A program made the translations under genes and the position numbers. A stretch of DNA of 58,701 nucleotides, taken from the NCBI GenBank assembly GCA_902826155.1, contig CADEDU010000023.1, forward strand, positions 1 to 58,701, read 5' to 3'. Shown here piece by piece: positions 41,180 through 50,353 of this stretch; the stretch's first letter is position 1, and each line of letters begins with the position of its first letter. The notes beneath the pieces were generated by a model. It searched no databases and was not told the origin of the DNA. It worked only from the letters and a program-made list of their open reading frames with translations. This DNA is from an uncultured beta proteobacterium. Its GTDB lineage: Bacteria > Pseudomonadota > Gammaproteobacteria > Burkholderiales > SG8-39.

Positions 41180-42184
41180 CTACTGCAATTTGATGTTCGC
41201 CGCGCGAATGATCTTGTCCCAGCGCGCCATGTCTTCGCGTACGTATGCGCCGAAGGCCTCCGGCGAATTGCCGCCGATCACCCAGCCGAACGTCACTGCG
41301 TCGGCGCGGATATCGGTGCTGCCAAGGGCCCGTGTTGTCTCCTCCTGGAGGCGTCGAATGATCGCCGGCGGGGTGCCTGCGAGCGCATAGAGGCCGTTCC
41401 AGCCGGTTGCTTCCCAGCCGGGCAAGCCCGCCTCTGCGCTGGTTGGAATGTCAGGCAGCATCGGCAGGCGCCGCGTGTCGGCCACTGCCAGTGCGCGGAG
41501 CTTTCCCAGCTTGATGTGCTGTGCCACGGCCGACGGTGCGAGAAACCCGGACTGCACATGACCTGCGATGAGGTCGGGCACCTCCGCGCCGATCGATTTG
41601 TACGGAATCTCGGCGATGTCGATCCCGGCTGCGACCTTGAGGCGCTCGCCGACCAGATGCGTCAGGCTGCCGGTGCCGCCCGACGCGAACGTCACCGACT
41701 TGGACTTTCGCTTCGCGAGTTCGACGTATTCGCGCAGTGTGTTAGCCGGCAACGATGGGTGGACCACCATGACCATGGGCGAGGCGAAAAGCATGGTGAT
41801 CGGCGTGAACTCCTGGGTGAGACGGCAGCACGGATCGGGCGCCAGCAGATCGTTGAATGCGTTGTTGATGTTGACGTGCAGGAGCGTGTAGCCGTCGGCC
41901 GGCGCGCGGGCCGCCTCACGCGCGCCGATCATGCTGTTCGCGCCCGGACGATTCTCGACGAGCACCGGCTGGCCGAGCGCGTCGGCGAGTTTCGGCGCCA
42001 CCCGGCGCATGCCAGTGTCGACTGCGCTGCCCGGGACTGCCGGCACGATGATGCGGATGGGTTTGGTCGGGTACTGCTGCGCGAGCGCTTGCGAGGGGCC
42101 CGCAAGCGCGGACACAAGTGCAGACACAAGCGCTAACGCCATCGCGAATCGAACGCTGCAAGTCGGGCCGTTGTGAGTACGCAT
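41180..42184 (-). CDS. Bug/TctC-family periplasmic binding protein
   Basis: A 334-residue Bug receptor with a long signal peptide ending near QALAQ and mature start QYPTKPIRIIVPAVPGSAVDTGMRR. Further conserved parts are LVENRPGANSMIGAREAARAPADGYTLLHVN and IAEIPYKSIGAEVPDLIAGHVQSGF. GGAGAAG precedes the ATG. It is transcribed away from the Rieske oxygenase gene across a 181-bp region, where a shared regulator could act. No transport partners nearby. Confidence 0.92.
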   Translation of the reverse strand: MRTHNGPTCSVRFAMALALVSALVSALAGPSQALAQQYPTKPIRIIVPAVPGSAVDTGMRRVAPKLADALGQPVLVENRPGANSMIGAREAARAPADGYTLLHVNINNAFNDLLAPDPCCRLTQEFTPITMLFASPMVMVVHPSLPANTLREYVELAKRKSKSVTFASGGTGSLTHLVGERLKVAAGIDIAEIPYKSIGAEVPDLIAGHVQSGFLAPSAVAQHIKLGKLRALAVADTRRLPMLPDIPTSAEAGLPGWEATGWNGLYALAGTPPAIIRRLQEETTRALGSTDIRADAVTFGWVIGGNSPEAFGAYVREDMARWDKIIRAANIKLQ

Positions 42185-42365
42185 CGCTCTTCTCCAGTCA
42201 TCGGGCCTTCGGGAAATCGAAAGAATCGGCCGGTTGCGATGGTGGTTCGCGCGCCGGCAAAGCTTGTATATTGCCCTTGCGCGCGACGGTGGCCGTCACC
42301 CGCCCATGGGCATGAGGCGGTGATGAGAGCCGTCGTGGCGGTTCCGACATCCTCGACGGCGAGCC

Positions 42366-43658
42366 ATGCAGATTGATCAACCAGCAACCCTCCACGCAAG
42401 CGCGACGGCTTCGGAATTCGAATGGCCAGCCGAAGGCAATACGCGCGTGCCGTATCGCGTGTTCTCCGACCCGGCCATCTACGCGCTGGAGCAGCGGCGG
42501 ATCTTTCGCGGACCACTATGGCACTTTCTGTGTCCCGAGCTGGAGGTTGCGCAACCCGGCGACATTCGCACCAGCTGGGTAGGCGAAACGCCGGTGATCA
42601 TCAGCCGCGATCACGATGGTCGGATCCATGCCATGGTCAATCGTTGTGCCCACAAAGGGGCGCTGGTGTGCATCAAGGGGCGCGACCACAAGGAGTCGCT
42701 GACCTGTCTTTACCACGCCTGGACCTATGGTTTGGACGGCCGCCTGCAAAGTGTTGCGTTTCGCAACGGCGTGGCCGGCAAGGGCGGCATGCCCGCCGAT
42801 TTCGATCCGGCCCGACATCGGCTCGAACCGCTGCGCGTGGAGACGTTCTGCGGGCTGGTGTTCGGCACGTTCTCCCCGGACACCGAACCGCTGGCCGACT
42901 ATCTCGGCGCGACGATGTCGAAGTTCCTAACGCGCAACCTCGGTCGCCCGCTGCGTGTGCTGGGTACGCACAGCCAGATCATCCACAACAACTGGAAGCT
43001 CTACGCGGAGAACGTGCGCGACATCTATCACGCGACGCTTCTGCACACGTTTTATACGACCTTCAAGGTGAACCGGCTCGACATGGACGGCGGCATCATC
43101 CTGTCGGACCGCAAATGGCATCACATCAGCTACGCCAAGCGTTCGACGCTCGCAGCAGCCAAGGAGTATGAGGAGGCTCGCGTCCACGCCGCGCAGTTCG
43201 AATCGAAACTGGCCGGGGCCGATCTGCTCAAGACCTGGGACGAGTTCGACGACGGAATCACGCATAGCATCCAGACCGTGTTTCCGACGCTGGTGGTGCA
43301 GTTCACGCTCAACTCGCTGGCGCTGCGGTTCTTCGTGCCGCGCGGCGTGGACAAGACCGAGCTGTACTGGACCTATCTCGGCTACGAGCGCGACGACGCC
43401 GAGCAGACGCGGATGCGCATCCTGCAGAGCAACCTCACCGGTGCGGCCGGACTCGTTTCCCTCGAAGACGGGTGCATCAACGCATTCGTGCAACGCGGGA
43501 CGCGCTCAAGCCCCGATCGTGCCGCATTTCTGGAGATGGGGGGCCGCCAGGTGGAATCGAGCGAATCATCGCGCGCGACCGAAGCGGCGGTGCGCGGCTT
43601 CTGGCACGGCTACCGTCACATCATGGGGTTCGATGGCGACAAGGGGAACGGCCAGTGA
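42366..43658 (+). CDS. Aromatic-ring-hydroxylating dioxygenase, alpha (large) subunit with Rieske centre
   Basis: A 430-residue Rieske non-haem iron oxygenase large subunit. The [2Fe-2S] ligands are C94-x-H96 and C114-x2-H117 (CAHKGALVC, then CLYHAW). The catalytic domain has the bridging aspartate D219 and iron ligands H222 and H227 in ENVRDIYHATLLHTFY. It would add O2 to an aromatic ring using electrons from a ferredoxin/reductase, but no such genes are close by. The beta subunit gene starts in its stop codon (GTGA). Closest groups by eye are benzoate/anthranilate/terephthalate-type oxygenases; the substrate is not fixed. Confidence 0.93.
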   Translation: MQIDQPATLHASATASEFEWPAEGNTRVPYRVFSDPAIYALEQRRIFRGPLWHFLCPELEVAQPGDIRTSWVGETPVIISRDHDGRIHAMVNRCAHKGALVCIKGRDHKESLTCLYHAWTYGLDGRLQSVAFRNGVAGKGGMPADFDPARHRLEPLRVETFCGLVFGTFSPDTEPLADYLGATMSKFLTRNLGRPLRVLGTHSQIIHNNWKLYAENVRDIYHATLLHTFYTTFKVNRLDMDGGIILSDRKWHHISYAKRSTLAAAKEYEEARVHAAQFESKLAGADLLKTWDEFDDGITHSIQTVFPTLVVQFTLNSLALRFFVPRGVDKTELYWTYLGYERDDAEQTRMRILQSNLTGAAGLVSLEDGCINAFVQRGTRSSPDRAAFLEMGGRQVESSESSRATEAAVRGFWHGYRHIMGFDGDKGNGQ

Positions 43659-44155
43659 AGCGTGGCACGGCGGCTCCCGAGGCGGTGGGCACGGACGTGC
43701 TGCTGCAGCTCGATACGTTGTTCGCGACGTACGCGCACGCGCTCGACGACGGTCGTTTCGAGGCATGGCCGGAGATGTTCACCGACGATGCGATCTATCA
43801 GGTGACCACGCGCGAGAACTTCGAGGCCGATCGTCCGATCGGGATCCTCTATTGCGAAGGTCGGGGCATGATGGCGGATCGCGTCGATGCATTGCGCACT
43901 GCCAACATCTTCGAGCATCACGCCTACTGTCACATCGTGGGGCGCGCGCAGGCCTGGCACGAGGCCGACGGCACCATCGGCGCGCGCTCGAACTTCACCG
44001 TCTACCGCACCATGGAAGACGGCCAGACCGAACTGTTTGCGCTCGGACGCTATCTCGATCGCATCGAGCAAGGCGCCGGCGGATTGCGGTTCAAGGAGCG
44101 GCGTGTCATTCTGGACTCGCGCCGCATCGATGTCTTGCTGGTGCTGCCGCTGTAG
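43655..44155 (+). CDS. Aromatic-ring-hydroxylating dioxygenase, beta (small) subunit
   Basis: A 166-residue protein with the cystatin/NTF2-like fold of small subunits: LFATYAHALDDGRFEAWPEMFTDDAIYQVTTREN, HAYCHIVGRAQAW, RSNFTVYRTMEDGQTELFALGRYLD and a C-terminal RRVILDSRRIDVLLVLPL. The GTG start at 43655 overlaps the alpha-subunit stop; an open upstream extension within the alpha gene is a shadow. It completes an alpha/beta oxygenase and helps hold the active-site structure. Confidence 0.92.
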   Translation: MKRGTAAPEAVGTDVLLQLDTLFATYAHALDDGRFEAWPEMFTDDAIYQVTTRENFEADRPIGILYCEGRGMMADRVDALRTANIFEHHAYCHIVGRAQAWHEADGTIGARSNFTVYRTMEDGQTELFALGRYLDRIEQGAGGLRFKERRVILDSRRIDVLLVLPL

Positions 44156-44182
44156 CTTCGTAAACCGCCGCAGGAGGGCTCC

Positions 44183-44785
44183 ATGAACGCTCCGCTCCAA
44201 TTCGCGCACCCGGCCGTTGTTCCCGCGCATGTCGCGCCTGCCAAGCTCGCGCATCTGGTCTTTCGCACCAACCAGCTGCAGACGATGCTCGACTGGTACT
44301 GCAACGTGCTGGTCGCCCGCGTCGCGCACCGGCAGGAAAAGATCGCCTTCATCACCTATGACGACGAGCATCATCGCGTCGCGTTCGTCGCAGCGAACCC
44401 GTACCACGAAAAGCCGTCCGGGCCCGGCTACTCGGTCGGCTTCTATCACGTGGCGTTCTCCTACCGGTCGCTCGGCGAGTTGCTCGGCACCTATCTGCGA
44501 TTGAAGGCGAGCGGCATCACGCCGTGGCGGGCGATCAATCACGGGCCGACGGTGTCGTTCTATTACCGGGATCCGGACGGCAATGACGTGGAACTGCAGG
44601 TCGACAGCTTCCCGAACTCCGAGGTCACGAACGCCTGGATGGAAAGCGAGGCGTTCCTGCGAAATCCGATCGGCATCGAATTCGATCCGGCCGAGATGAT
44701 CCGTCGCTATGAGTCGGGCGAGTCGGAAGACGCCCTGATGCGCCGCCCCGACGATCAGCCGCACGTGCCCGATCAGTTCCGTTGA
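44183..44785 (+). CDS. VOC-superfamily extradiol (catechol-type) dioxygenase
   Basis: A 200-residue one-domain vicinal-oxygen-chelate protein. Metal ligands fit H24 (KLAHLVF), H89 (FYHVAF) and E137 (DPDGNDVELQVD), the pattern of type I extradiol dioxygenases and glyoxalases. AGGAGG lies 6 nt before the ATG and only 27 bp separate it from the beta-subunit gene. It could cleave a catechol formed downstream of the oxygenase, although no diol dehydrogenase is present here. Glyoxalase or fosfomycin-resistance-like activity is less likely in this context. Confidence 0.87.
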   Translation: MNAPLQFAHPAVVPAHVAPAKLAHLVFRTNQLQTMLDWYCNVLVARVAHRQEKIAFITYDDEHHRVAFVAANPYHEKPSGPGYSVGFYHVAFSYRSLGELLGTYLRLKASGITPWRAINHGPTVSFYYRDPDGNDVELQVDSFPNSEVTNAWMESEAFLRNPIGIEFDPAEMIRRYESGESEDALMRRPDDQPHVPDQFR

Positions 44786-46023
44786 CGCAGCGACAGCGCG
44801 ATCAGCATGGTAGCCACCGTGAGCAACGCCATTGCGCTCGCGGCGAGCGACCAGTGAATACCGATGAAGCCGCCGAGCACGCCGACGGTGAGGCCGCTGA
44901 AAGCGCGCAGACCGAGATTGGCCATCGCGAACAATCCGACGATGCGTCCGCGCATCGCTTGAGGCGCGCGCAACTGCACCAGCGTCTGCGCCATCGCGTA
45001 GAACGAAAGACTGAAGAATCCCGCGGCGAACATCAGCGGTAGCGCGGTGACGTACGCGGTCGACATCGCAAAGCCCGCGAGCGCGAGGCACCAGAGCAGG
45101 GCAAGGATCATCGCGGTGCGGGGATGCGGGTTCAGCAGCGCGCGACTTTCGAGCACGATCGCCGCGGTGATCGCCCCGATGGCGTCGGCGGACAACAACA
45201 GACTGTAGAGCACGCCCGCATGGTGGTCGTGCCCCTGATGCAGATCGTGCGCGAACTCCGGCATCTGCGGCTGGTAGGCATTGCCGATGAACAGCGACGC
45301 GGCGCCGGCCAGAATCATCATCGAGGCGATCACACGATCGGTGGCCACGCTGCGCAGCGTACGAACGATCTCGGCGAATCCGCCTCTGGTGCCCGAGGGC
45401 GAAGCCGCCGAGCGATCGCGCTGGCCGTAGCGCGTGAGTGCCCCCCACAGCACGATCGGCAGGTACATGCAGGCGTTGAACAGCAAGGTCGCCGCCGGAC
45501 TGATCGCCAGCATCAACGTGCCGCCGATCGCGGGGCCAAGCAGCAGCCCGAGCTGGCGCGTGGTCGAATTGAGCCGCACCGCGCTTTGCAGATCCTTGCT
45601 CTCCACCATTTCGTGAATGACCAGCTGCGCGGCCGGCACGGTGAACACGCCGAACAGTCCGTGAAAGCACAGCAGCACGATGGCGACCGTTTCGGTCAAG
45701 GTGCCAGTGAGGATGGTGGTCGCCCAACCGAGCGACACCAGCATCATCAGACCCTGCGAGATCTGGATCAGTCGGCGATGCGCGAAGCGATCGGTAAGCG
45801 CGCCCGCATAGACCGAGAAGAACAGGAACGGCAGCCAGTGGGTGAGGACGGCCACGCCGCCCAGCATCGGCGACTGGAACTGCTGATACAGCACCCAATA
45901 GCTGACGACGTGTTCGATGCTGTCGCCGGTGGCGGCGCAGGTGCTGGCGATGAAAAAATTCCGATAGCCGGGGCGGTGCAGCGCGGCGAACGCCGGCGCG
46001 CGTGCGGTGTGCGAGTTGCTCAT
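44773..46023 (-). CDS. MFS transporter (EntS/exporter-like, 12 TM)
   Basis: A 416-residue membrane protein with 12 predicted helices. The loop motif GALTDRFAHRRLIQISQGLMMLVSL is the MFS signature between helices 2 and 3, and the middle HLLNPQ-type segment LGLLLGPAIGGTLM is as in enterobactin-exporter-like MFS proteins. The ATG at 46023 begins the homology; the frame stays open upstream only over unrelated sequence. The stop overlaps the convergent dioxygenase gene by 13 bp. Substrate unknown; efflux of an aromatic compound or intermediate is possible. Confidence 0.9.
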   Translation of the reverse strand: MSNSHTARAPAFAALHRPGYRNFFIASTCAATGDSIEHVVSYWVLYQQFQSPMLGGVAVLTHWLPFLFFSVYAGALTDRFAHRRLIQISQGLMMLVSLGWATTILTGTLTETVAIVLLCFHGLFGVFTVPAAQLVIHEMVESKDLQSAVRLNSTTRQLGLLLGPAIGGTLMLAISPAATLLFNACMYLPIVLWGALTRYGQRDRSAASPSGTRGGFAEIVRTLRSVATDRVIASMMILAGAASLFIGNAYQPQMPEFAHDLHQGHDHHAGVLYSLLLSADAIGAITAAIVLESRALLNPHPRTAMILALLWCLALAGFAMSTAYVTALPLMFAAGFFSLSFYAMAQTLVQLRAPQAMRGRIVGLFAMANLGLRAFSGLTVGVLGGFIGIHWSLAASAMALLTVATMLIALSLRQRN

Positions 46024-46125
46024 CGCAGCGACTGTAGCCGAGATCGCGGCGGTGTAGCGCTCGCTCGAAACGTCGCGAGCAATCGGCGAATCGCCTACAC
46101 TGACGCCAACAAGGAGGAGTCGTTG

Positions 46126-47127
46126 ATGAATCATCGAACGCTGATGACGCGAGGCTTGCCTCGCGGGGTGCTTGGGCCGCTGCTTGGGTTGACGCTCGGG
46201 GCGGTGATATCCGCAGGGGCGTGGGCGCAGCAATTCCCGTCCAAACCGATCAAGATCATCGTGCCGTTCCCCCCGGGCGGCACCACCGACATCGTGGCGC
46301 GCGTCGTGGCGTCTCGCCTGTCGGAAACGCTCGGCCAATCGGTGCTGGTCGAGAATCGCGCCGGCGGCGGCGGCACGATCGGGGCTGACGCGATGGCCAA
46401 GTCCGCACCCGACGGCTACACGCTGCTCATGGCCAACGTCACGTTTCCGATGAGTTCGGTCGCTGCTGCGCACCGGCTGCCGTACAACGTCGATGCCGAT
46501 TTCGCCGGTGTGTCGATCTGCGTGTTCGTGCCGCTGGTGGCTACCGCGCATCCGAGCGTTCCCGCGAAGGATCTGCGCGAGCTCGCGGCGCTGCTCAAGA
46601 AAGACTCGTCGCTCAAGTACACCTACAGCTCTACCGGGCCTGGGTCGTTCTCGCACGTGATGTACGAGACGTTCAATCGCGTGGCGGGCGTGCAGATGAC
46701 GCACGTGCCGTTCAAGGGCGCCGCGCCGGCCAAGCAGGAGATCATCGCCGGTCGGATCAATGTGGGCGGCGACCAGCTCTCGTCCTCGCTGGCCGAGCTG
46801 AAGGCCGGCACGCTCCGTGGATTGGCAACCTACGGCTCGAAGCGGATCCCCGAGTTGCCAGACATTCCAACCACGCGTGAGCTGGGCTTTCCGACAATGG
46901 AAGCCGATGGCTGGAACGGGCTGTTCGCGCCAGCCAAGACCCCGCGCGAGATCATCGATCGGCTGTCGAAAGACGTAGCGGTGGCGGTGAAGCATCCTGA
47001 GGCAGCCAAGCGCCTGAAGGAGTTGGCAGCCGAGCCGATCGGGTCGAGCCCGGCAGAGCAGGATGCGGTCTTCAAGAAGCAGATCGCGCAGTTCCGTGAG
47101 CTCACGCAAGGGATGAAGTTCGAGTAA
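46126..47127 (+). CDS. Bug/TctC-family periplasmic binding protein
   Basis: A 333-residue Bug receptor: signal peptide cleaved near GAWAQ, mature start QFPSKPIKIIVPFPPGGTTDIVARVV, then LVENRAGGGGTIGADAMAKSAPDGYTLLMAN and MTHVPFKGAAPAKQEIIAGRINVGG. AAGGAGGAG lies 6 nt before the ATG. A TACACT hexamer at 46096-46101 could be a -10 box. It is divergent from the MFS gene with about 100 bp between them. Confidence 0.93.
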   Translation: MNHRTLMTRGLPRGVLGPLLGLTLGAVISAGAWAQQFPSKPIKIIVPFPPGGTTDIVARVVASRLSETLGQSVLVENRAGGGGTIGADAMAKSAPDGYTLLMANVTFPMSSVAAAHRLPYNVDADFAGVSICVFVPLVATAHPSVPAKDLRELAALLKKDSSLKYTYSSTGPGSFSHVMYETFNRVAGVQMTHVPFKGAAPAKQEIIAGRINVGGDQLSSSLAELKAGTLRGLATYGSKRIPELPDIPTTRELGFPTMEADGWNGLFAPAKTPREIIDRLSKDVAVAVKHPEAAKRLKELAAEPIGSSPAEQDAVFKKQIAQFRELTQGMKFE

Positions 47128-47288
47128 TCAGTCCGTACGGGCGACTTCAAACGAGCGAATTCAAGCGATCGGACATCGGGTAACGCTGCTCTGACCACAC
47201 AGGCCGGGGCAGCGGGTTTCAAGAAGAAGGTTGTAGGTAGGGTTGTAGCTAGTCGAGCGTAGTTCCACACCACACAAAGGAGCGAACC

Positions 47289-48026
47289 ATGGCGCAGCGA
47301 ATCGCGTACGTAACCGGAGGCATGGGTGGGATCGGGACGTCAATCTGCCGGCGGTTGCACAAGGAAGAATGCAAGGTCATTGCCGGTTGCGGTCCGACGC
47401 GCGACTTCAAGAAGTGGTTGGCTGAACAGAAGGAAGACGGCTACACCTTCTACGCGTCGGTGGGCAACGTTGCCGACTGGGACTCCACCGTGCAGGCATT
47501 CAAGACGGTCAAAGCCGAGCACGGGCCGGTCGACATCCTCGTGAACAACGCCGGCATCACCCGCGACGGCGTGTTCCGCAAGATGAGCCGCGACGACTGG
47601 GACGCGGTGATCAACACGAATCTGAACAGCTTGTTCAACGTGACTCGCCAGGTGATCGAAGACATGCTCGATCGCGGCTGGGGGCGGATCATCAACATCA
47701 GCTCGGTGAACGGCCAGAAAGGCCAGTTCGGTCAAACCAACTACTCGACGGCCAAGGCGGGCATCCACGGCTTCACCATGGCGCTAGCGCAGGAAGTTGC
47801 GACCAAAGGCGTGACGGTGAATACGGTGTCGCCCGGCTACATCGGTACCGAGATGGTGCGTGCGGTGCGGCCCGATGTGCTCGAAAAGATCGTCAACACG
47901 ATCCCGGTCAAGCGCCTGGGGGAGCCCGAGGAGATCGGATCCATCGTGGCGTGGCTCGCCTCGAACGATTCGGGCTTTGCCACCGGTGCCGATTTCTCGC
48001 TCAACGGCGGGCTGCACATGGGGTGA
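47289..48026 (+). CDS. phaB: Acetoacetyl-CoA reductase (PHB synthesis)
   Basis: A 245-residue short-chain dehydrogenase/reductase that matches PhaB closely. The cofactor-binding motif [35 protein letters not shown], the catalytic serine in [24 protein letters not shown] with the Tyr-x-x-x-Lys, and [22 protein letters not shown] are all family features. It reduces acetoacetyl-CoA to (R)-3-hydroxybutyryl-CoA with NADPH for polyhydroxybutyrate. The synthase and thiolase genes are not in the window. AAAGGAG precedes the start; the 160-bp upstream gap shows no gene. Confidence 0.95.
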   Translation: MAQRIAYVTGGMGGIGTSICRRLHKEECKVIAGCGPTRDFKKWLAEQKEDGYTFYASVGNVADWDSTVQAFKTVKAEHGPVDILVNNAGITRDGVFRKMSRDDWDAVINTNLNSLFNVTRQVIEDMLDRGWGRIINISSVNGQKGQFGQTNYSTAKAGIHGFTMALAQEVATKGVTVNTVSPGYIGTEMVRAVRPDVLEKIVNTIPVKRLGEPEEIGSIVAWLASNDSGFATGADFSLNGGLHMG

Positions 48027-48111
48027 GCACGGCCGCTTCGAGGAGGTGGAGCGCGCTGCGGTTACGGCGCGCCGGGATGGATCAACAAATGGAATGCGAA
48101 GGGGGCGATCG

Positions 48112-48840
48112 GTGAGCGGGGCGACAGACACGATTCATACGCGTGCGCTCGTCCTGTTCTCAGGCGGGCAGGACTCCACCGTGTGTCTGGCCTGGTCGTT
48201 GCGGCGCTTCGAGTACGTCGAGACGATCGGCTTCGACTATGGCCAGCGCCACGCGGTGGAACTGCAGTGCCGTGACCGGGTGCGACGCGGCATGCTCGAG
48301 CGCTTTCCGCGCTGGGCCGGCAAGCTCGGCGAGGATCGCGTGCTGTCGTTGGGCGTGCTCGGTCAGATCAGCGACACGTCGCTCACGCGCGACACCGCGT
48401 TCGACACGGCCGCGAGTGGCCTGCCCAACACGTTCGTGCCCGGGCGCAACCTCCTGTTCCTCACGCTGGCGGCGGCCGTTGCGTACCGGCGTGGCTTGTC
48501 GGTGCTGGTGGGCGGCATGTGCGAGACCGACTATTCCGGCTATCCGGATTGTCGCGACGATGCATTGAAGGCCTTGCAGGTGGCGCTGAATCTGGGCATG
48601 GACATGCGCGTGCTGATCGAAACGCCGCTCATGTGGGTCGACAAGGCCGAGACCTGGCGCATGGCGCAGCAACTGGGCGGCGATGCGCTGGTCGAGCTCA
48701 TCCGCGAAGAGACCCACACTTGTTATCTCGGCGATCGCGCCCATCGCCATGCCTGGGGCTACGGCTGCGGTACCTGCCCGGCCTGCGAGCTGCGTCGTCA
48801 GGGTTACGAGCGATTCGCGCGCGACGCGGGCAAGTGCTGA
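48112..48840 (+). CDS. queC: 7-cyano-7-deazaguanine synthase
   Basis: A 242-residue QueC, which makes preQ0 from 7-carboxy-7-deazaguanine, ATP and ammonia for queuosine synthesis. The PP-loop [16 protein letters not shown] is at the N terminus and [17 protein letters not shown] follows. The C-terminal zinc cysteines lie in [35 protein letters not shown] 48112 has AGGGGG at good spacing; an in-frame ATG 18 bp upstream is less well placed. About 85 bp separate it from phaB. Confidence 0.96.
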   Translation: MSGATDTIHTRALVLFSGGQDSTVCLAWSLRRFEYVETIGFDYGQRHAVELQCRDRVRRGMLERFPRWAGKLGEDRVLSLGVLGQISDTSLTRDTAFDTAASGLPNTFVPGRNLLFLTLAAAVAYRRGLSVLVGGMCETDYSGYPDCRDDALKALQVALNLGMDMRVLIETPLMWVDKAETWRMAQQLGGDALVELIREETHTCYLGDRAHRHAWGYGCGTCPACELRRQGYERFARDAGKC

Positions 48841-48906
48841 TGCGAGTGCAGCTCTCGTAAGGTAGGGCAGGGTACCGCGGGGCGTACCATGCCCGGCGCG
48901 CCGCGA

Positions 48907-49302
48907 TCAGGATGCGCCGGAGTGATCGGCAGGCGTCGGCTGATTCGATTCGGCGATGCTCAACGCCGCTTCGATATCGTCGAGGAGCTGATTCTGGGTT
49001 TGCGGCGCCGCGCTCAAACTCGATCGGGCCATCGCCTGCAACAGCTTGACCACGCTGCCGGCCGCGCCCGGCTCGTAGCCCGCGCCTTCACGCAACACAT
49101 GCCGGAACGGCTCGTTGCCTGCGTACAGATCGCCAAGGTGATAGAGCAGGCTCATCTCGAGATCCTGCGTCGATTGCACACCCAGATCGATGCAGCAGGA
49201 GCACGTCGGCTCGAATGGCCTGAACGCCTGTGCGAACCGGTTCCAGCGTCCCAGCATCTGCAGCGCTCGCACTGCCACGGCGGAAGAAGCGGCGTCGCTC
49301 AT
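48907..49302 (-). CDS. Hypothetical protein with CSCC motif
   Basis: A 131-residue protein not recognised as a family. It has a CSCCIDLG cluster at about residues 34-37 of the chosen start (ATG 49302, MSDAASSAVAV), a middle helical part MSLLYHLGDLYAGNEPFRHVLREGAGYEPGA and an acidic C terminus. A TTG 15 bp upstream is an alternative start. No signal peptide. The cysteine cluster might bind metal. The gene is flanked by queC and suhB with no operon partner. Confidence 0.55.
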   Translation of the reverse strand: MSDAASSAVAVRALQMLGRWNRFAQAFRPFEPTCSCCIDLGVQSTQDLEMSLLYHLGDLYAGNEPFRHVLREGAGYEPGAAGSVVKLLQAMARSSLSAAPQTQNQLLDDIEAALSIAESNQPTPADHSGAS

Positions 49303-49363
49303 TGGCGTTAGCGGCAATGCTAGGTCGTGTTGGTTTACGGGAGGATCCGATGCGCGCGGCGGA

Positions 49364-50185
49364 TCATGCGGCTGGTTTGCCGATGCGCCGCTTCCAGTGC
49401 TTGCCGATCAGCTGCGCGAGCGGTGTGAACACCTTGGGCGAACCGCATATGACGTGTCCGGCGTTCAGGTAGTCGGGCTCGGTGTCGAAATCGGTGATCA
49501 GACCGCCCGCCTCGAGGATCAGCAGTGCGCCCGCGGCGACATCCCACGGCGACAGACCGATCTCCCAGAAACCATCCAGGCGGCCGGCGGCGACATAGGC
49601 GAGGTCGAGCGCGGCCGATCCGGCGCGGCGAATGCCGGCAGTCTCGCGCGTCACGCCGCGGAACATCGCCATGTACTCGTCGAAGTAATCGAGCGTGCGG
49701 AACGGAAAGCCGGTGCCGATCAGCGATTCCTTCAGGCTGGTGCGACCCGAGACGCGAATGCGGCGGTCGTTCAGGAAGGCGCCGCGGCCGCGGCTCGATG
49801 TGAACAGTTCGTTCTTGGTCGGATCGTAGACGACCGCCTGGGTGAGCACGCCCTTGTGCTGCAGGGCGATCGACACCGAGTACTGCGGGAAGCCGTGGAT
49901 GAAGTTGGTCGTGCCGTCGAGCGGATCGATGATCCAGACGTATTCGGCATCCTTGGCGCCGGAGCGACCCGATTCCTCTGCGAGAATGCCGTGCGCCGGA
50001 TACACCTGCCGGATCGTGTCGATGATCGTCGCTTCGGCGGCCTTGTCGACTTCGGTGACGAAGTCGTTCTTGCGCTTGGTGTTGACGACCACCGCGTCCA
50101 GGTCGAGCGAGGCGCGGTTGATCAGGCTGCCGGCACGGCGGGCCGCTTTGACCGCCACGGTCAGCATCGGGTGCAAAGTGGCCAT
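49364..50185 (-). CDS. suhB: Inositol-1-monophosphatase family protein
   Basis: A 273-residue SuhB-like protein. Metal-binding motifs are EESGRSG, IIDPLDGTTNFIHGFP and the C-terminal SPWDVAAGALLILEAGG. Besides inositol monophosphatase activity, SuhB takes part in Nus-dependent rRNA antitermination in enterobacteria. ATG 50185 (MATLHPML) is the normal family start; the frame is open upstream but that region is not family-like. It is divergent from trmJ, as commonly seen in Betaproteobacteria. Confidence 0.95.
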   Translation of the reverse strand: MATLHPMLTVAVKAARRAGSLINRASLDLDAVVVNTKRKNDFVTEVDKAAEATIIDTIRQVYPAHGILAEESGRSGAKDAEYVWIIDPLDGTTNFIHGFPQYSVSIALQHKGVLTQAVVYDPTKNELFTSSRGRGAFLNDRRIRVSGRTSLKESLIGTGFPFRTLDYFDEYMAMFRGVTRETAGIRRAGSAALDLAYVAAGRLDGFWEIGLSPWDVAAGALLILEAGGLITDFDTEPDYLNAGHVICGSPKVFTPLAQLIGKHWKRRIGKPAA

Positions 50186-50353
50186 AGAGGGCTGGTCTGA
50201 TAGGCGCGGGAGGGCGCGCGTGGGTCGGGAATGTTGGTAAAGAACGTCGAATCGATGCGTGCGACTCGCAACGAACGCCGGCGAGCTGAGCACTCGCGTA
50301 ATCGATCCGTATGATTCGCAAGGGGCGCGATTCTAACGCGGTGGTGGACTTTC

